DNA from: Begonia masoniana | Lineage: Eukaryota; Streptophyta; Magnoliopsida; Cucurbitales; Begoniaceae | DNA length: 64,000 bases | Direction: 5' to 3' | Assembly (NCBI GenBank): GCA_022432975.1 | Contig: CM039512.1 | Location: 29,912,574-29,976,573, forward strand | Shown: in pieces, positions 46,798 to 61,810 of the stretch | Numbering within the stretch: position 1 is the stretch's first letter | How the letters are laid out: every line of letters starts with the position of its first letter | Translations under genes and position numbers: made by a program | The notes under the pieces: model-generated | Database searches by the model: none | What the model was told of the DNA's origin: nothing | Seen by the model: the letters and a program-made list of their open reading frames with translations, nothing else

Positions 46798-48921
46798 TGT
46801 AGCACCTGGTTCCTATTAAACCAAATTTAATTTATCAAATTATGATGTACTAATTTTTGAAGAATTTGGAGAAAAAGTGATTAGGTTAGTTAATGTGAAT
46901 ACGAGGGCAAAAGTGTAATTAGATATTAAAAGTGGATAACGTATTTAAAGAAAGAGGTTTTAGGTTTAATGCACTGTAGCTGCCATTCTGTTTATCCTTC
47001 TCTCTCGGCCATCAGTTCTCTAGCAGGAACCTTTAGGCGATTCCCCTGCCTGATTTTCCTTCAACCAAGGTAAGTTTTGATTCGATTACTTGCTGCTTTA
47101 GTGTCTAGGTAACTGATGGATGGCAATGTATGCATTTTAGAAGTGCTGTGAGTAAGGGATGGGATTTGGGGTTTAGAGAGGAATCGAGAATGGTGAAGAA
47201 AAGAACTCTCAGGACTAGCCCCTTAGATTTTTGAATGTTGAGAATGAAGTTTAAGTAGTGCTGTGCTTATGTTTTAGGTGAGCCATCTCTTGGAATATCC
47301 TGCAACCAGGAACCTCTCGGGAAGCCAAGTAAGTGAAGTATTGTGTGTGCCTTCGGGCCTACATCACAAAACAGTAGGTTTATGCAAGTTGAGTCCTTTC
47401 TTTATGTCATGCATCATGTTTTTGAAGAAATACGAAAATGAATTTATGTGAAATGTTTTGGCAAGGTATGAACAGATTGAAACAGATTAGCTATTAAGGG
47501 AATTAATCTGCCCCTTAATCGAGTAGAGGATTTATTACTTTGGAAGAACTGATCCCACTCCCAATGGAATTGAGGGATCAGATCAGCTGTTAAGGGAACT
47601 GATCCACCCTTTAATTGAGAAGAGGATGTATGACTTTGGGAAAGTTGATCCACCTCCCAATGGAACCGAGGGATCATAACAGTGAATGAACGAAATTGCA
47701 ACTGAGTTGTGAAAGTAGAAACTGCATAATTAGGATTTATGTTTCAGTATTCCATGTCATTTGCTTTACTTACTTAGCATTAGGCTAATAGGTGAGTTTT
47801 GTGATGTAGGTGTGGAGGTAACTTCTGGAGAATTTTCTGAATTTACTGAGGAATAGGTGAAGCTGTTGGAGCACATTCTTGCCACGGTTTGGCGTTCTGA
47901 TGAGGCGGTTTAACACTTGTCTGTAGGTGAAGTTTCAGTAGTTATTTGATGTTTTGATACCCTTGAGAATTTCTTCTCTGCCAAAGAAAACATGATTTAA
48001 ATGTAGTTGGAGTTTGTTATTTCTAAAGTTATGTCGAGGATACAGATGTTGTTCTTCTGTTAATGGTTATTTGTTGAATGTCAGACGTTATTTAGGGTCA
48101 GGTTGTTTTGAATGCTTTGAGTGAAAATTGTAAGTTGAACCATTGGTGAATGAAGTTCACCGTGGATGTGAGATAAAGTCGATCGGATGAAGGAAATCAT
48201 CCGGCTGACGTCACCGGTGGATGTGAGATAAAGTCGATCGGATGAAGGAAATCATCCGGCTGACGTCACCGGTGGATATGAGATAAAGTCGATCGGATGA
48301 AGGAAATCATCCGGCTGACGTCACCGATGGATGCGAGATTTAGTATTTCGGGTGAAGGAAATCATCCGGCTGACGTCATCGGTAGAGGTTGGAAGACTTT
48401 TGTCGTCTTATGACCGGTGGTTGCGAGCAATGGGTTTTTGTCACTTAGTGACTGGACGATGTATTCAGTTTTGTTTTGTCTTGTGAAGGAAAAATGGACT
48501 TTGTCGTTTAGTCACCGGTGGACGTCGTTTGTTAAATCCACCGGATGACGTAGCCAAAGTTTTGTCGTTTTCTCACCGGAAGAAGCCCTCTGTTTTCTGT
48601 TTCAGTCTCTTCTGTTGACTTTGCTCAGCGGCAGCTACGTTTGACTTCTGTAACTTTTCAAGTATTTCACGATTAAACCTTTACTTTCTTTGGTCGATTA
48701 TTTCTTAATGTTCCAACTGATTATTCAAACATTGTTTCTATAGTTTTGTTTAACTCTTTTTTTGCTTAAACAATTTCCGCTGCAAGTCTTTAAATGTTTT
48801 GAAGTTTTAGAAAATGTCAAATTTTGACTTTCGAGCAAAGTTTTCAAATTTAGTCCAAAGTTTCTTAGTCATGTTCGAGCTATGAGTAACGAACCGGGTT
48901 TATAAAATTCGGGGCGTTACA
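46798..48921 (+). mobile_element. Solo LTR B2 inside C2
   Basis: Starts TGTAGCACCTGGTTCC, ends AATTCGGGGCGTTACA; TSD CATGT (46793-46797) / CATGC (48922-48926), one transition apart. C1, uninterrupted at this place, supports CATGT as the original site. 2124 bp. Donor 1 CCAAG|GTAAGT at 47071, acceptor at 47276-47277, 51-nt middle exon, donor 2 CCAA|GTAAGTG at 47329, acceptor 2 GATGTAG at about 47809. Branch-like TTACTTAGC about 35 bp upstream. Confidence 0.94.
48150..48385 (+). repeat. 55-bp tandem repeat carrying TGACGTCA palindromes, 4 copies
   Basis: Units with GATCGGATGAAGGAAATCAT then CCGGCTGACGTCACCGG. The 8-bp palindrome TGACGTCA occurs at 48206, 48261, 48316 and 48371, exactly 55 bp apart. 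It is a known plant bZIP target core. E has two TGACGTCA copies in related ATCATCCGGCTGACGTCA context (57278, 57332). Confidence 0.92.
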
Positions 48922-50733
48922 CATGCCCTCTGGAATCCGATTTTCAGAGGATTTGCTCCCCATTTCTTTTCTTTCTTCACATTTCTTCCCCTGCATATTC
49001 ATACATCTATACTTCCAATTTCTTCCTCAATTATCACTAAAACCCTCAACATAAAATCATTCATAACTTCACTCATTTCACCTTTCGTCAAAGCACCAAA
49101 TAAACAACCCTAAACATATTCTAAAACGTGTTTAAAAACATAGTAAGTTTCGTAAAAACGAATTGCGTAGTTCGGTTTAAAAACTAACAATCCCTCCTGT
49201 TTCAAAAGAAAATACCAAGCAGTTCCAGTAACCTTTAAAACCGACATTTTCACTTAGACTTTACAATTTGTCCTCAAACCAATTTAAATTGTAATTTTCT
49301 AAGCTAATTCATCAAAATACAGATCTATACAATTTCTACTCGTATCTAGCCCAAAATACCTTTACGTCGATCCCCCACGAGTCAAAATACGCGTCGACTG
49401 CCTAGCATGCTGCCAAGGGCATTCTCCTTTAATCTGTACGATCTTCTGGTAGAGGGACATCGTCCTCACCTTGCTCAAGGTCACCTACACCATAAAGATA
49501 CCTATGAGATAAAAATCTCAGTAAATTCCTATGCATGATCATGTATGCTCAATGCTATGAAAACCGTCCATGTCACTTCATATATCAGTACGTGTCAGTC
49601 TATGGTTATCGGAAACGCTCGACAGATAGATAGGGCACGTCAAGCGAATAGACAGCCCACGCCATCTGAATGGAGGAAAACCCGCTCACCACAGAACGCG
49701 AGGTCTGAACCTCATCCCCGATAACCCCATGTCATGGTTGTTTGCTGTGATACTTTACTTGCCTTTACATGCATGTTCTTTTCATGAAATCCATGCGTAA
49801 ATTCATTTTCATGATGTTTTGGAACCATGGTGTATGAACAGTTCAATATAAACATACATAACGAGCATACCATCAAAAAACACTACAAATACCATCAAAA
49901 CACTCACAACAATCAACCTATAAAACAACCGAGCCACTACCCCACCAAAACAATTAGACATAACAATGACCAACCTAAACAAACAAAGCACCAACGTATC
50001 CTCAGCATGATTTCTGACATATGGTGTAGGCCAATCGACCACAATAAGTCACGAGAACTTACCTCGCGTTCATTGCAAATTCTAGCTCCGTCCACGAGCG
50101 TCATTCACCTAAGGCAAATTTACAACAATCGTCGTTAAAACGTGTTTAAACCAGTAAACGTCCAAATTAATGAAACCATAGCTAAGAAAATATCCTAAAG
50201 CTCTAACTTAGCTCTTTGAAACATTTTATCGAGCACCTTGAGCTCGTTACTCATAAAACTCCATTGATGAGATTTCTCTAAATCTCAAACATCTGATTTC
50301 TCAACTTCAACAACGAACCTACTCCTTATGTCGTCCAACAATTATGAATACGTCCGCTAGAGACATTATCACGCCAAACCTATCGGTTTCTAACCCTAAA
50401 TCGTATTTTTAACAAAACCCTAAACAAAACCCTTACCGTTAAACTCTCTGAAAATCGAACATAAACCTTATAGAGCTATAGAATCATACCTAGGGTCAGG
50501 ATTGGAGGAGAAAACGTAAAGAACAAGGTTGATCGGAGAAGCTCTCGTCCTCGGAAGTGGAAGAAGGCCGTGAGAAGAGCTTCGTCGTCTGGGAGTTTCA
50601 CCAGAGAGAAGGAGGGGAAATCGTGAAATGAGGGAGAAAAGAGAGAAGTGTGGTTTTAATAAAAATTGACTTGGCAATTTACCATTTTATCCTTCCTTTG
50701 ATTTTCTATTTGATTAGTCCATTGTTTCGTTAA

Positions 50734-53063
50734 TGTAACGCCCCCGAACCCACCCCGGCTCGGTGCGCTACTTGGCTCACTCTAACCCCGATGAAAACGA
50801 CGTTTAAAATAATTTATATATACCCCAAAACATAAAAAAACGGACACAACGAAATTTAAAGCTAAGTCTAACCATTAAGTACCACGGCGTCCTCCTCAAA
50901 AATTTTGACAAAGTAACGCCTAAAAATGGCGCCTCCAAAATGCTAGGTACCTACAAACGAATCAATCCTCAACCAGATCCAGAATACTCTTACTCAACTA
51001 TCTACTCAACTATCCAGCGTACGAAATCTCCAAATAGTAGTAAAGAGGGAAACTATAATACTAACATCCCTAAGTGAAAAAAATCCACAGTATAGGGCGA
51101 CACATCACCCTTAACTTAACTATAACTTTATAAACATCAACCAAAAAGAGTTATGAATTCCCATCATTTCCATAAACAGAAATCTACAATAAACTACCAA
51201 AATACAAAGCCCCACATCCCCCGAAGACCATGGTCGAGGTGCCACGACAACTGCCCGCACCGGCATGCCCTGTGTGCCACCAACTGCTGCCTAGTCCTGG
51301 GCTGTCTCATCTACCTCACCTGAGTAAATCTTGCCACCTACACCATAGAACACAAAACATAAGCCTAATGCTTAGCAAGTAGGGAAAAATGAACTTTAAA
51401 ACCATGCATGCTCGACTCAACCCTAGGATGCAGTTTCTACAGACTCTGTTGTTTTCTTGTCATTCAGGTTGCATTTATCTTTCACATGCATGTGAATCAA
51501 GTAGGCACACGTCCCAACACAATCCAGGACGGCCACGCCTTGACCCACGGAGCAAGATTGGAGGCACACGTCCTAACACAATCCGGGATGTCCAACCGAA
51601 TCTCCCCCAATCGATCGTAGAATCATCATTGTGCCTTCAAGCATGAACATATCGAGGCATTCATACTCACGACACATTACGTAAATTAGCATAGCATCTC
51701 TAGTAAAATCCCTCGCGGGGTGCTCAATGAGCCACTTGCCCGAGGAGGCTATTCCACTCGAGACCAAGTTGCATGTCAATTTTCTTATCTTACATTTCAT
51801 CCTCACCACTCAAACATGCAAAACACGTGGTTTCATAGTTGGAAAACAATGATGCATGACACAAAGCGAAACATAACAAACAAGCAAACAATCCCTACCG
51901 CTCTATGGTGTAGGCCCGAAGGCAACAAACGCACATCCGCTACTTACCTAGCGTCCTAGCTCGCTGGGTTTGGCACATCACGTCACCTATGACTCGACCT
52001 ATGACAAACATTCAAGCTTCATTAAAATCAAGCATACATTCACCAATTTACCCTCAAACTACTATTTCTAGCCTAATGCAACCAAAACCTAGCTAAATGG
52101 GCCACTAATTTGGGTTCGATAAAAATCGACCCGAAACTTTGAACGTGCGTAACTTTTGTGTCGGTTATCGGAAGCGAACGATTCCAGCGGCCACGTACTC
52201 CTCTAATAACCTAGTTTAACCTGCCAAAAGGAAATTCAAAACAAACAGCTGCAACTAGGTCAAAAAGGGCAAAACCCGATTCTGCCCCTTAACCGAAAAA
52301 TTCCCCCATCTCGGTTTTCCATCAATTCTCCTCCGTTGCCTCACCAATCAACCACATATACCCTCAATTAGTATAAACTAATCAAAATCCCGATGCTTCA
52401 CTCAGCAAAACCGAAATGCCCAAATCGGGCTTGTTGAATTTTGCCCAAATAGGGCTCCTCACGGCCAGGCAACCATAGCTGGTCCAAGGGTCGGCAAACC
52501 CACACCAGAAGCAACCAAAATTTGCCAGTGATCGGAGCCAAATCTAGCTGGTCACTCACGGCCTGAAACCGAACCGAAAACAGGGAAAAATCAAGCTTAC
52601 CCGTCGGTTTGTGCGTGGAGACGGGCCAGAATCTGCTCGCCGCCGTCGTCTGGCCGGAGAACGCTGGAAAACGCCGATGAACAGAGCGCCGATCGCCACT
52701 CGCGTCTCCTCCCTCCGTTCGAGTCATCGGCGCTAGAGCGCTCGAACATGAACAACATAATGGCTTCGAGCCATTCTTTGTTTTAATTATTATAATAAAA
52801 TAATATAATAATAATAATATAATAATAATAATAATAATATAATAATAATAATAATATAATAATAATAATATAATAATAATAATAATAATAATATAATAAT
52901 AATAATAATATAATAATAATAATATAATAATAATAATAATAATAATATAATAATAATAATATAATAATAATAATATAATAATAATAATAATAATAATATA
53001 ATAATAATAATATAATAATAATAATAATAATAATAATATAATAATAATAATATAATAATAATA

Positions 53064-53098
<35 letters not shown>

Positions 53099-53126
53099 TA
53101 ATAATAATAATAATATAATAATAATA

Positions 53127-53196
<70 letters not shown>

Positions 53197-53236
53197 TAAT
53201 AATAATAATAATAATATAATAATAATAATAATAATA

Positions 53237-53286
<50 letters not shown>

Positions 53287-53959
53287 TAATAATAATAATA
53301 ATAATAATATAATAATAATAATAATATAATAATAATAATAATAATAATATAATAATAATAATATAATAATAATAATAATATAATAATAATAATAATAATA
53401 ATAATATAATAATAATAATATAATAATAATAATAATAATAATATAATAATAATAATAATATAATAATAATAATATAATAATAATAATAATATAATAATAA
53501 TAATAATATAATAATAATAATAATAATATAATAATAATAATAATAATATAATAATAATAATAATAATAATATAATAATAATAATATAATAATAATAATAA
53601 TATAATAATAATAATATAATAATAATAATAATAATAATATAATAATAATAATAATAATATAATAATAATAATAATAATAATAATATAATAATAAATCTAT
53701 CCTATTAAAACATTACTAACTCCCGTACATTCAGCCATATCGAAACCTCGTTAAATCTCTCACCTCACCCTCGGTCTAACTCCTCCCCCGAAACTCCCGA
53801 GAATAATTTAATTAACCCACACCTACCACTTTAACTTCACTTTACGTTTCCTTCAAATCTTTCATTTAGTCAAAGTTAAAACACCAAACTAAAACACATC
53901 ATAACCCTAGGATCAATCTAATGCTACGTACGCTAGAGGAGAATTTTTCGGGTGTTATA
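50734..53959 (-). repeat. LTR A6 (3' LTR of F), 3226 bp
   Basis: Plus-strand start TGTAACGCCCCCGAACCCAC, end TCGGGTGTTATA (CA of the LTR start changed to TA on this strand). Putative intron 2 lies at about 51338-51946 with the pair 51900-51914 / 51337-51351. The family hairpin is imperfect here (about 52750-52782). Length beyond A3 is mostly the AAT array. Confidence 0.92.
52785..53694. repeat. Irregular (AAT)n/(ATAAT) array, about 0.9 kb
   Basis: AAT trinucleotides interrupted at irregular intervals by an extra AT (TAATATAATAAT). It sits beside the family hairpin in the upstream part of LTR A6, where A5 has a clean ATA tract of about 75 bp and A3 only a few units. Outside the putative introns. 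Confidence 0.97.
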
Positions 53960-54985
53960 ATCTTTCCTCCTTACAAAAATTTTGTCCTCAAAATTTGTGG
54001 GATAGTTACTCTAAAATTATCCTCCTAACTTTTTGGGTTGCAATGCTAACTTAACTACACTACAATCTCAATTACAATCTCAATCATCTACCAGAAACAA
54101 AATTCCCACGTATCCAAAGTTCCTAACTATACACTTCATATTTCCACTACTTATACGTCCATTGACTTTAACTTATGCACTCGTCACTTATATTCTCAAA
54201 CCTATTTTACTTAGTTCCCAACTCTAGTTTTTCCTCAGGCTAAGTTTTAACTCGTTCCTAACTCTTCACACAATACTTTAAATGGTGTACAGCATATCCT
54301 TAATGCCCACTGTCTTCACCCACCCCCTTTTGGTCACCTAGTAAATTTCTCATGACAGAGCAAACTTATTCATCATATTAGTTAACATCGTTTGGCTAAA
54401 ATACCTATCGTAATCCACAGCCCTAAATCTTCCTAACTAAGTTCACCTAGTCACTTACTTTTCTAATCAAGTGTCTGTTGAATACTTACATAACTATCTC
54501 AGATCTCCAAAGCTATCTCAGTAGCGTAACACTATCCATGTATTTCAAGCTCTCACTACAACTATTCTTTCAAGGTATATTATAAATTCTCAAACTTATG
54601 ATCACAAACTCAATTTATCCAACTATTACTTCAGTCAGTCATCACCAAACACTCTCAAAGCCTTAAGTCTAACTAACTTTTTCCCGACTTTACACTCGAC
54701 ACCATAAATGATGACACACTTTATTTCAGCCCCAAAATTTCAAATTAAAACTTCCATAATTCTCCCGAATTAACCCAACTCTAACTTCTCTTCTAAAATC
54801 TTCGTGTCCTTCCTATCCAATATCCTCCATTAGAATTTACTAATCTCCTCACTTCTCACTCTTCACCCAATAAAATAGTTCAACCGCATAACTTAGTCTA
54901 ACTTTCATAACTAAGTAGTCTTACACATTTATTAACTTTAACTTAATCAATCCTCACCTATACTTTCAAACTTTTGCAATTTAAT
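53960..54985 (-). other. PPT and non-coding internal domain of F (part 1)
   Basis: After the PPT the sequence is pyrimidine-rich on the plus strand with no pol domains. It shares phrases with the D internal region (for example TTCCTC-GCTAAGTT at about 54230 and 8580). Confidence 0.7.
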
Positions 54986-55060
54986 TGTAACACCCGACAA
55001 TTTTGGCCAAGTGATTTCTTAACTGATTTAACTGTCACCATTATTATTGGACCTTTTGAT

Positions 55061-55567
<507 letters not shown>

Positions 55568-55638
55568 CCATGATTTGCTCCAATTTGTGTTAAACTAGGC
55601 TGAGTGGCAAAATTGTAATAAGGGTGGGTTGTGATCGT

Positions 55639-55647
55639 TATATAAAG
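55639..55647 (+). promoter_or_regulatory. TATA box of LTR E
   Basis: TATATAAAG stands about 155 bp before the first donor-like site and about 75 bp after the poly-T, a fitting position for the Pol II promoter of the LTR. Transcription itself is not shown. Confidence 0.6.
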
Positions 55648-57189
55648 GAAATGAAAAATTTTTAAACCTCACCAATGCAACTGTAGCCGACACTTTCCCC
55701 TTTTAGCGATCTTCTCTCCCGAGCTCTCGCTCTCTGCCTGCCAATAATCCTCCCTTCGACGACAAGTTCCCTTGCTATTTCTCGGATGCTCTACGCTCGA
55801 GGTATGGGTTAGACAATGTAGTTGTCAGTTAGTTGTTAAGCTCTGTTTTTCAGCTTAGTGTTGGAGTTTGGTTTCTCCAAAGGCCGAGTAACAATAGTAA
55901 CATTTATAATCTAGATTTAGTAATGTCATTTCCGAATCGATTCTGGACATTTAATATAACCGACCCTGATTAATCGTTAGTTGAACCTAGCTGTTTCGGT
56001 TTTTGGATTTCAGACTGCACACAGAGAACTAGACTAAGGGAATTCGGGAATGACTTTAACTACTAGATCCTAGGATGACTTGTGATTAGGACTTTTACGA
56101 TTTTGTTTTTAACTACTGCGATGTAAATGTTTTAGGTGAAGAAGTCTGAAAAAAAGGAGCACGAATTTTCTAAGGAAGCCAGGTAACTGAATGTATTAAG
56201 ATTTCTGGCCATTAGGGCCCTACATCTTAAGGGTACTAAATTAGTTATGTGTTTGATGTTTGTTTTAAGTTAGTAAGATGGTTTGTACTTGGGTGATTTA
56301 CGGATGTTTGAGAACTATGTTACATGATGTTCTGATAGAGTCTAAGAAGTCAACTATCTGGTATGATATTTCCCATAGTCTGATGATTTAAGAACATTCA
56401 TGTCATGCATCATGATTTACTTCTCAAGCATATGAAAATGATTTATGGGCATGTTTTTCCCCCATGAACAAGATATGAGAATGAATATGAAACTTATGCA
56501 ACCAGATTAAGTGAGGGTTGGGGGCGGTTTTGCGTATGTCACTGTCCAAAGAGAAGGACCATGAATGCGGCCCGAAAGGGACTATGTATACTTGCACTGT
56601 CATCCCCCCTTTACGGCACAAATCCTCCCTTAACCCATATGATGAAAGTGATGAACAAGAACACGAATAAGAATAAGAAAAGAGCATGAAACGAACATGA
56701 TCATGATTTTCTTGCAACTATGCATTCACGTATACATGTTAGTATTGCATTCCTTACTAAGCATTAGGCTTATAGTTTAAACCTTATGATGTAGGTGAAA
56801 AGCCATCAGGTGAGGTTTCTAAATTCAATTATGATGTCTAAGGCTGGTTGCAGGATGGTACTCAGGGGGGGAGTCTATGGCTGGCAGACAATTATGACCC
56901 GTGGTTATGCTCATTTTATGTCAGTATGTTTTATGGAAAACTGATGTCTAAGTAGGTTAAGACCATGTTTTTAATTTGGACTTGAAATTGTCTGGTTCAA
57001 CTTCTGAATTTGAGGATGATTGTAAGAACCCAGGACATCCTGTTTTATATGAGTCATCCGCTTACGTATCCTGAACGGTCCTATGATCTTTTATTCGCTT
57101 AAGGTTTATGTCCATCAAGTTGAAATGTGTGTGAGTTGGGGTATCTCCTGTTGATTGAAGTTGTTTGATGATTATTGTGTTTTATTGTT

Positions 57190-57600
57190 GAATGGTAGAA
57201 GCTGGATGAGTGTATCATCCGGCTGATGTCATCGGCATGAGTTGGATAATAGAAGCTAGATGAGTGTATCATCCGGCTGACGTCATCGGCAGGAGTTAGA
57301 TGATAGAAGTTGACCGATTGAACCTTTCAGCTGACGTCACCGGATGATATCGAGTATTGTACTCACCGGATGATGTCGAGTATTGTACTCATCAGATGAT
57401 ATGGATCAAGTTGGTTATCGTTTTGCGACCGAGCAATGTCCATAGAGTCACGTGTAATACACGTGTTCACCGGTGGATGTCACCTGCCGGACGATGTTCA
57501 ATGGATTACGTGCATTGCACGTGCCCATCGGTAGATGACCTCTACCGGGCGATGTTCAATGAGTCACACGAAGTGCACGTGACGATCAGTGGATGTATCT
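57190..57600 (+). repeat. Degenerate repeats of CATCCGGCTGACGTCATCGG type in LTR E
   Basis: Related units of about 55-60 bp contain ATCATCCGGCTGACGTCA, then units with CACCGGATGATGTCGAGTAT, then units with CGATGTTCAATGGATTACGT. TGACGTCA is at 57278 and 57332. CACGTG-containing stretches (for example ATACACGTGTTCACC near 57470) follow. The resemblance to B2 repeats suggests that B and E share this LTR segment. Confidence 0.8.
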
Positions 57601-57928
57601 TTCTTACCGATAAAGTCTGCAACTCCATGCAACCCAAGATCGATGGAGTCGGGTGATCTAAGGACACCTTCTCCCAGCCCAATTTCCTTATGTGGTTAAT
57701 GGCTGAGCATTGTCGCATAATTCTGCGACTTAGTATGTCAGTAGTTTAAAGAAGAAGTCGAGTTTATGAAGGGTTCAGTTTCGTCTGATACTGAATTGTT
57801 TCGGAGTCCTACATTAAAAAAAAATAATATAACATGAAGTAGATAGGATGAAACAGAGAACAACCCAGTATTTACCCGAAGGATGTTTATGTTTATGTCG
57901 CGGCCTTTAACGGGGTCGCTACATTAAT

Positions 57929-59729
57929 TCTCAATATCCTCTAAGTTCTTCAACTTCATACGAAATACTCAATTTCTAATGGCTAACTCTCTTGTCCTTA
58001 CTCTCTCTCATAGTTAACTAATCTCATCACTTCTTTCTTTCCTATGTCCGTCCAAAATTTAGAATATAATCTAATCGTTCTTCTAGCTTACATCTCCCAA
58101 CCTCTATTTTCTTAGTCATCCTTTACTAATACTCGAGTTCTCCATCACATCTCACTCTTAACCTCGCCAACTCTTAAGCTTATCAACTCTAGCCTAATCT
58201 ATTTACGACATCAGCAGTTTCGACTTCGTTACATACTAGTCGAATCTTTGAACTTTCTAACTTAACATTATCCCTAAGTCACTCAAACACTTTTCGTGCA
58301 ATTTTCCGTTCCTCTTATTCGAAATTCTCTAATTCCTCAGATCATACACTACTAATTACTTAAGGTCATCCTACACTACTAATTACTTAAGGTCATCATA
58401 AAGTTCCAGACCTCAAATTCTAACCTTCCTCTTTCTATAGTATACAACTTCTAATAGTATACGACTTCTAATTTCTTCCCAAGTTTCTTAATAGTAATAC
58501 AAATATCTAATTTTCCTAAGGATTCTCTTCTACTTTATCATCTCCTTTCTAATTTATCACTCCCATTTCTTATACCTACTTCCCTCGAGAAATCACAATA
58601 TTTCATTAATCACCCTAAATCCCAATCTCCTACCTATTACCTTTCTACGATAGATACTCACTCTCGATGAGTCACTATTTCTCCTAACATCGCGCGCATT
58701 AATCTAACCTCAGAACATTATCTTAATTCAAGAGGCTAAACTTTTCTCTACTTCATCAATACATCTAGGTTTCTAAGTTATTCCAACCTTTAGGGTTTTT
58801 GGCTCTATATTCCTAGGTCGAATAACTCTAAAAGCCCGATATGTCTACTCCTAAGATGGTACCCAAACCCCTAGAGATCAACCAATTTTTATAACCTAAG
58901 TATCACCTTACATTTTTCTTTGATCCTTTAATACCTCAAAATTTATTAGTTTCTCCACTCTAAGTAAATCTCTAAATTTTCATCCCCGAAATTGAGTAAT
59001 ACGACACCCCTACATGATCTCTACTAATATATCCTATTCTAATGTTACCTTTCCATGGCTCATCATTCACTCAACAACTAATTCTCATTGCCACATTCAC
59101 GACTCTTACTCTCAATAATTCTACTCTCAAGCATTCATCGAGAATTGTCAACTCTCTATGACTCTAGTTAGGGTCATTCTAACTATAGCTCTTAACACTC
59201 AATAGTCCCTACCATTGTTAACCTTACTTAATTTGATAATCAATCAAACTTACAACTTCCTCTAACTTAGGCAGCTCCCCTCCATTAGAATCCCCCACCG
59301 AATATCGATTATTGTCTCAAATTCTCAAAATCCCCTACATAAGCTAGACACTCGAATACAATCTACATTTAAATACTTCTAACTCTACATAATTCTAAAA
59401 TATACCACTTTTACATCTACACACATCCTAACTAGGTCCCAAGTCTATCTATTCCAATCTTATCTCACATAAGATGTAACTCTCTAAGGGAAACAAATCC
59501 TATGTGTATCATTATTACAATCACCCTAAGTTACTATTACAATCATCCTAAGTTGCCTAGCTTCCTTATTCTATGGTCTGTCTCGCCTTGCATTCAACCC
59601 ACCATGTCCACACCCATTTTCTACTAGGACACACTCACCTTTTATAACGACTATCACTTCTACTCAGGCTAACATTTACCCTCAACTCGGGTCGACCATT
59701 CCAGTTTTTCTCACATTCCTAGGGTATCA
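57929..59729 (-). other. Non-coding internal domain of F (part 2)
   Basis: Pyrimidine-rich, no recognised coding. Phrases such as CTCCTTTCTAATTTATCACT (58545) match D at 8748. It ends with TATCA (59725-59729), the presumed left TSD of C3. Confidence 0.65.
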
Positions 59730-59780
59730 TGTAGCGACCCTAATACTGTACCCGTATTTTTCCATACCATATTATTATTA

Positions 59781-60783
<1,003 letters not shown>

Positions 60784-60987
60784 ATTTAACCTAATATCTT
60801 TAATTAATCTCTAGGAGGAACCTAAACCGAAATCGAAACCAGAATCGAAATCGGAATTTAAATCTAAGTTTAAAACCATTTACAAACTATTAATAATTAA
60901 ATAAAACTTTTAAAACATTTATAAAAATCAATTAAAACAATATTTAAAATGAGGGGAGGGCAGAATTGGAATTCTGCCCTCGAAAAG

Positions 60988-61085
60988 GAGCAGCGACTGG
61001 TCGCTGCTAATTGCAGCGACTGGGCGCTGCATGTTGCAGCGATCGGGCGCTGCATGTTGCAGCGCCCAGTCGCTGCACAGCAGCG
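60988..61085. repeat. CAGCGACTGGTCGCTG palindrome cluster in LTR C3
   Basis: Several overlapping palindromic units (CAGCGACTGGTCGCTG, TTGCAGCGACTGGGCGCTGC and similar) lie where C1 and C2 have GATCGATCGCC palindromes. The base composition differs but the self-complementary character is kept. Confidence 0.8.
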
Positions 61086-61810
61086 ACCAGAACCCACTTG
61101 CTCTCTGGGATTTCCAGAGAGCAAACACTTCAAACTTTTCGGCTCTCTGGAATCCGATTCCAGAGAGCAAATTCTTCTTTCTCCATCACATTCAAAAAAC
61201 ACTAAACATACGATTCAGACGTACTTCAATACGTGACAAAACTTCCTAAAAACAAATGGCGTGGATAGTTCTAAAAATCGAGCTTATCTGTATCAAACCT
61301 ACAACATTTCCAAAACATTTCTATAACGTTTAAATACTGTTTTAAACCAAAATATTTTCTATAAATAGTTTACCCAAAACATTCAAATGTAAACCTATCA
61401 ACTACCAGAACCAAACATCCTATAACGTCTATACAATTATCCAGCCAAAACATCCCAAAATCTATACATACTATCCCCACGGGTCAGGTGAGCCTCGACT
61501 GCGCCAGCACACCTCCGCAGCCATCCTCCGTCAACTGAATCATGCCTCAGGTGGAGGGACATCGTCCTCACCTGGTACCTCGAAGTCTATGTCACCTACA
61601 CCATACAACACGCTATGAGATAAAATCCCAGTAAGCTCTACGTAAATGTGATGCATGCTGTGCTATGAGGTACCGAGATCCTATACCTTCTAACCGGAGA
61701 GAGCTCATCCAGCGGGCGGACTACTCTTTCCAGCTAGAAGAGGGGGGTACACGCTTACAACCCGTACAGCCGTGCCTGAGCCCCACCTCGTGTGACCTGT
61801 AAACTGTATA

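Larger units (their letters stand above)
46369..50733 (-). mobile_element. LTR C2, interrupted by B2 and by F
   Basis: Plus-strand start TGTAACGACCCTTACCCG is the C1 3' end read backwards. Segments 46369-46797 and 48927-50733 match C1 in reverse, including the GATC palindrome group (46612-46795), putative intron 2 (acceptor about 49485, donor about 50060) and the 5' region near 50700. The LTR is cut at 50733 by F, and the remainder must lie beyond the window. C1 and C2 are in opposite orientation about 300 bp apart. Confidence 0.9.
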
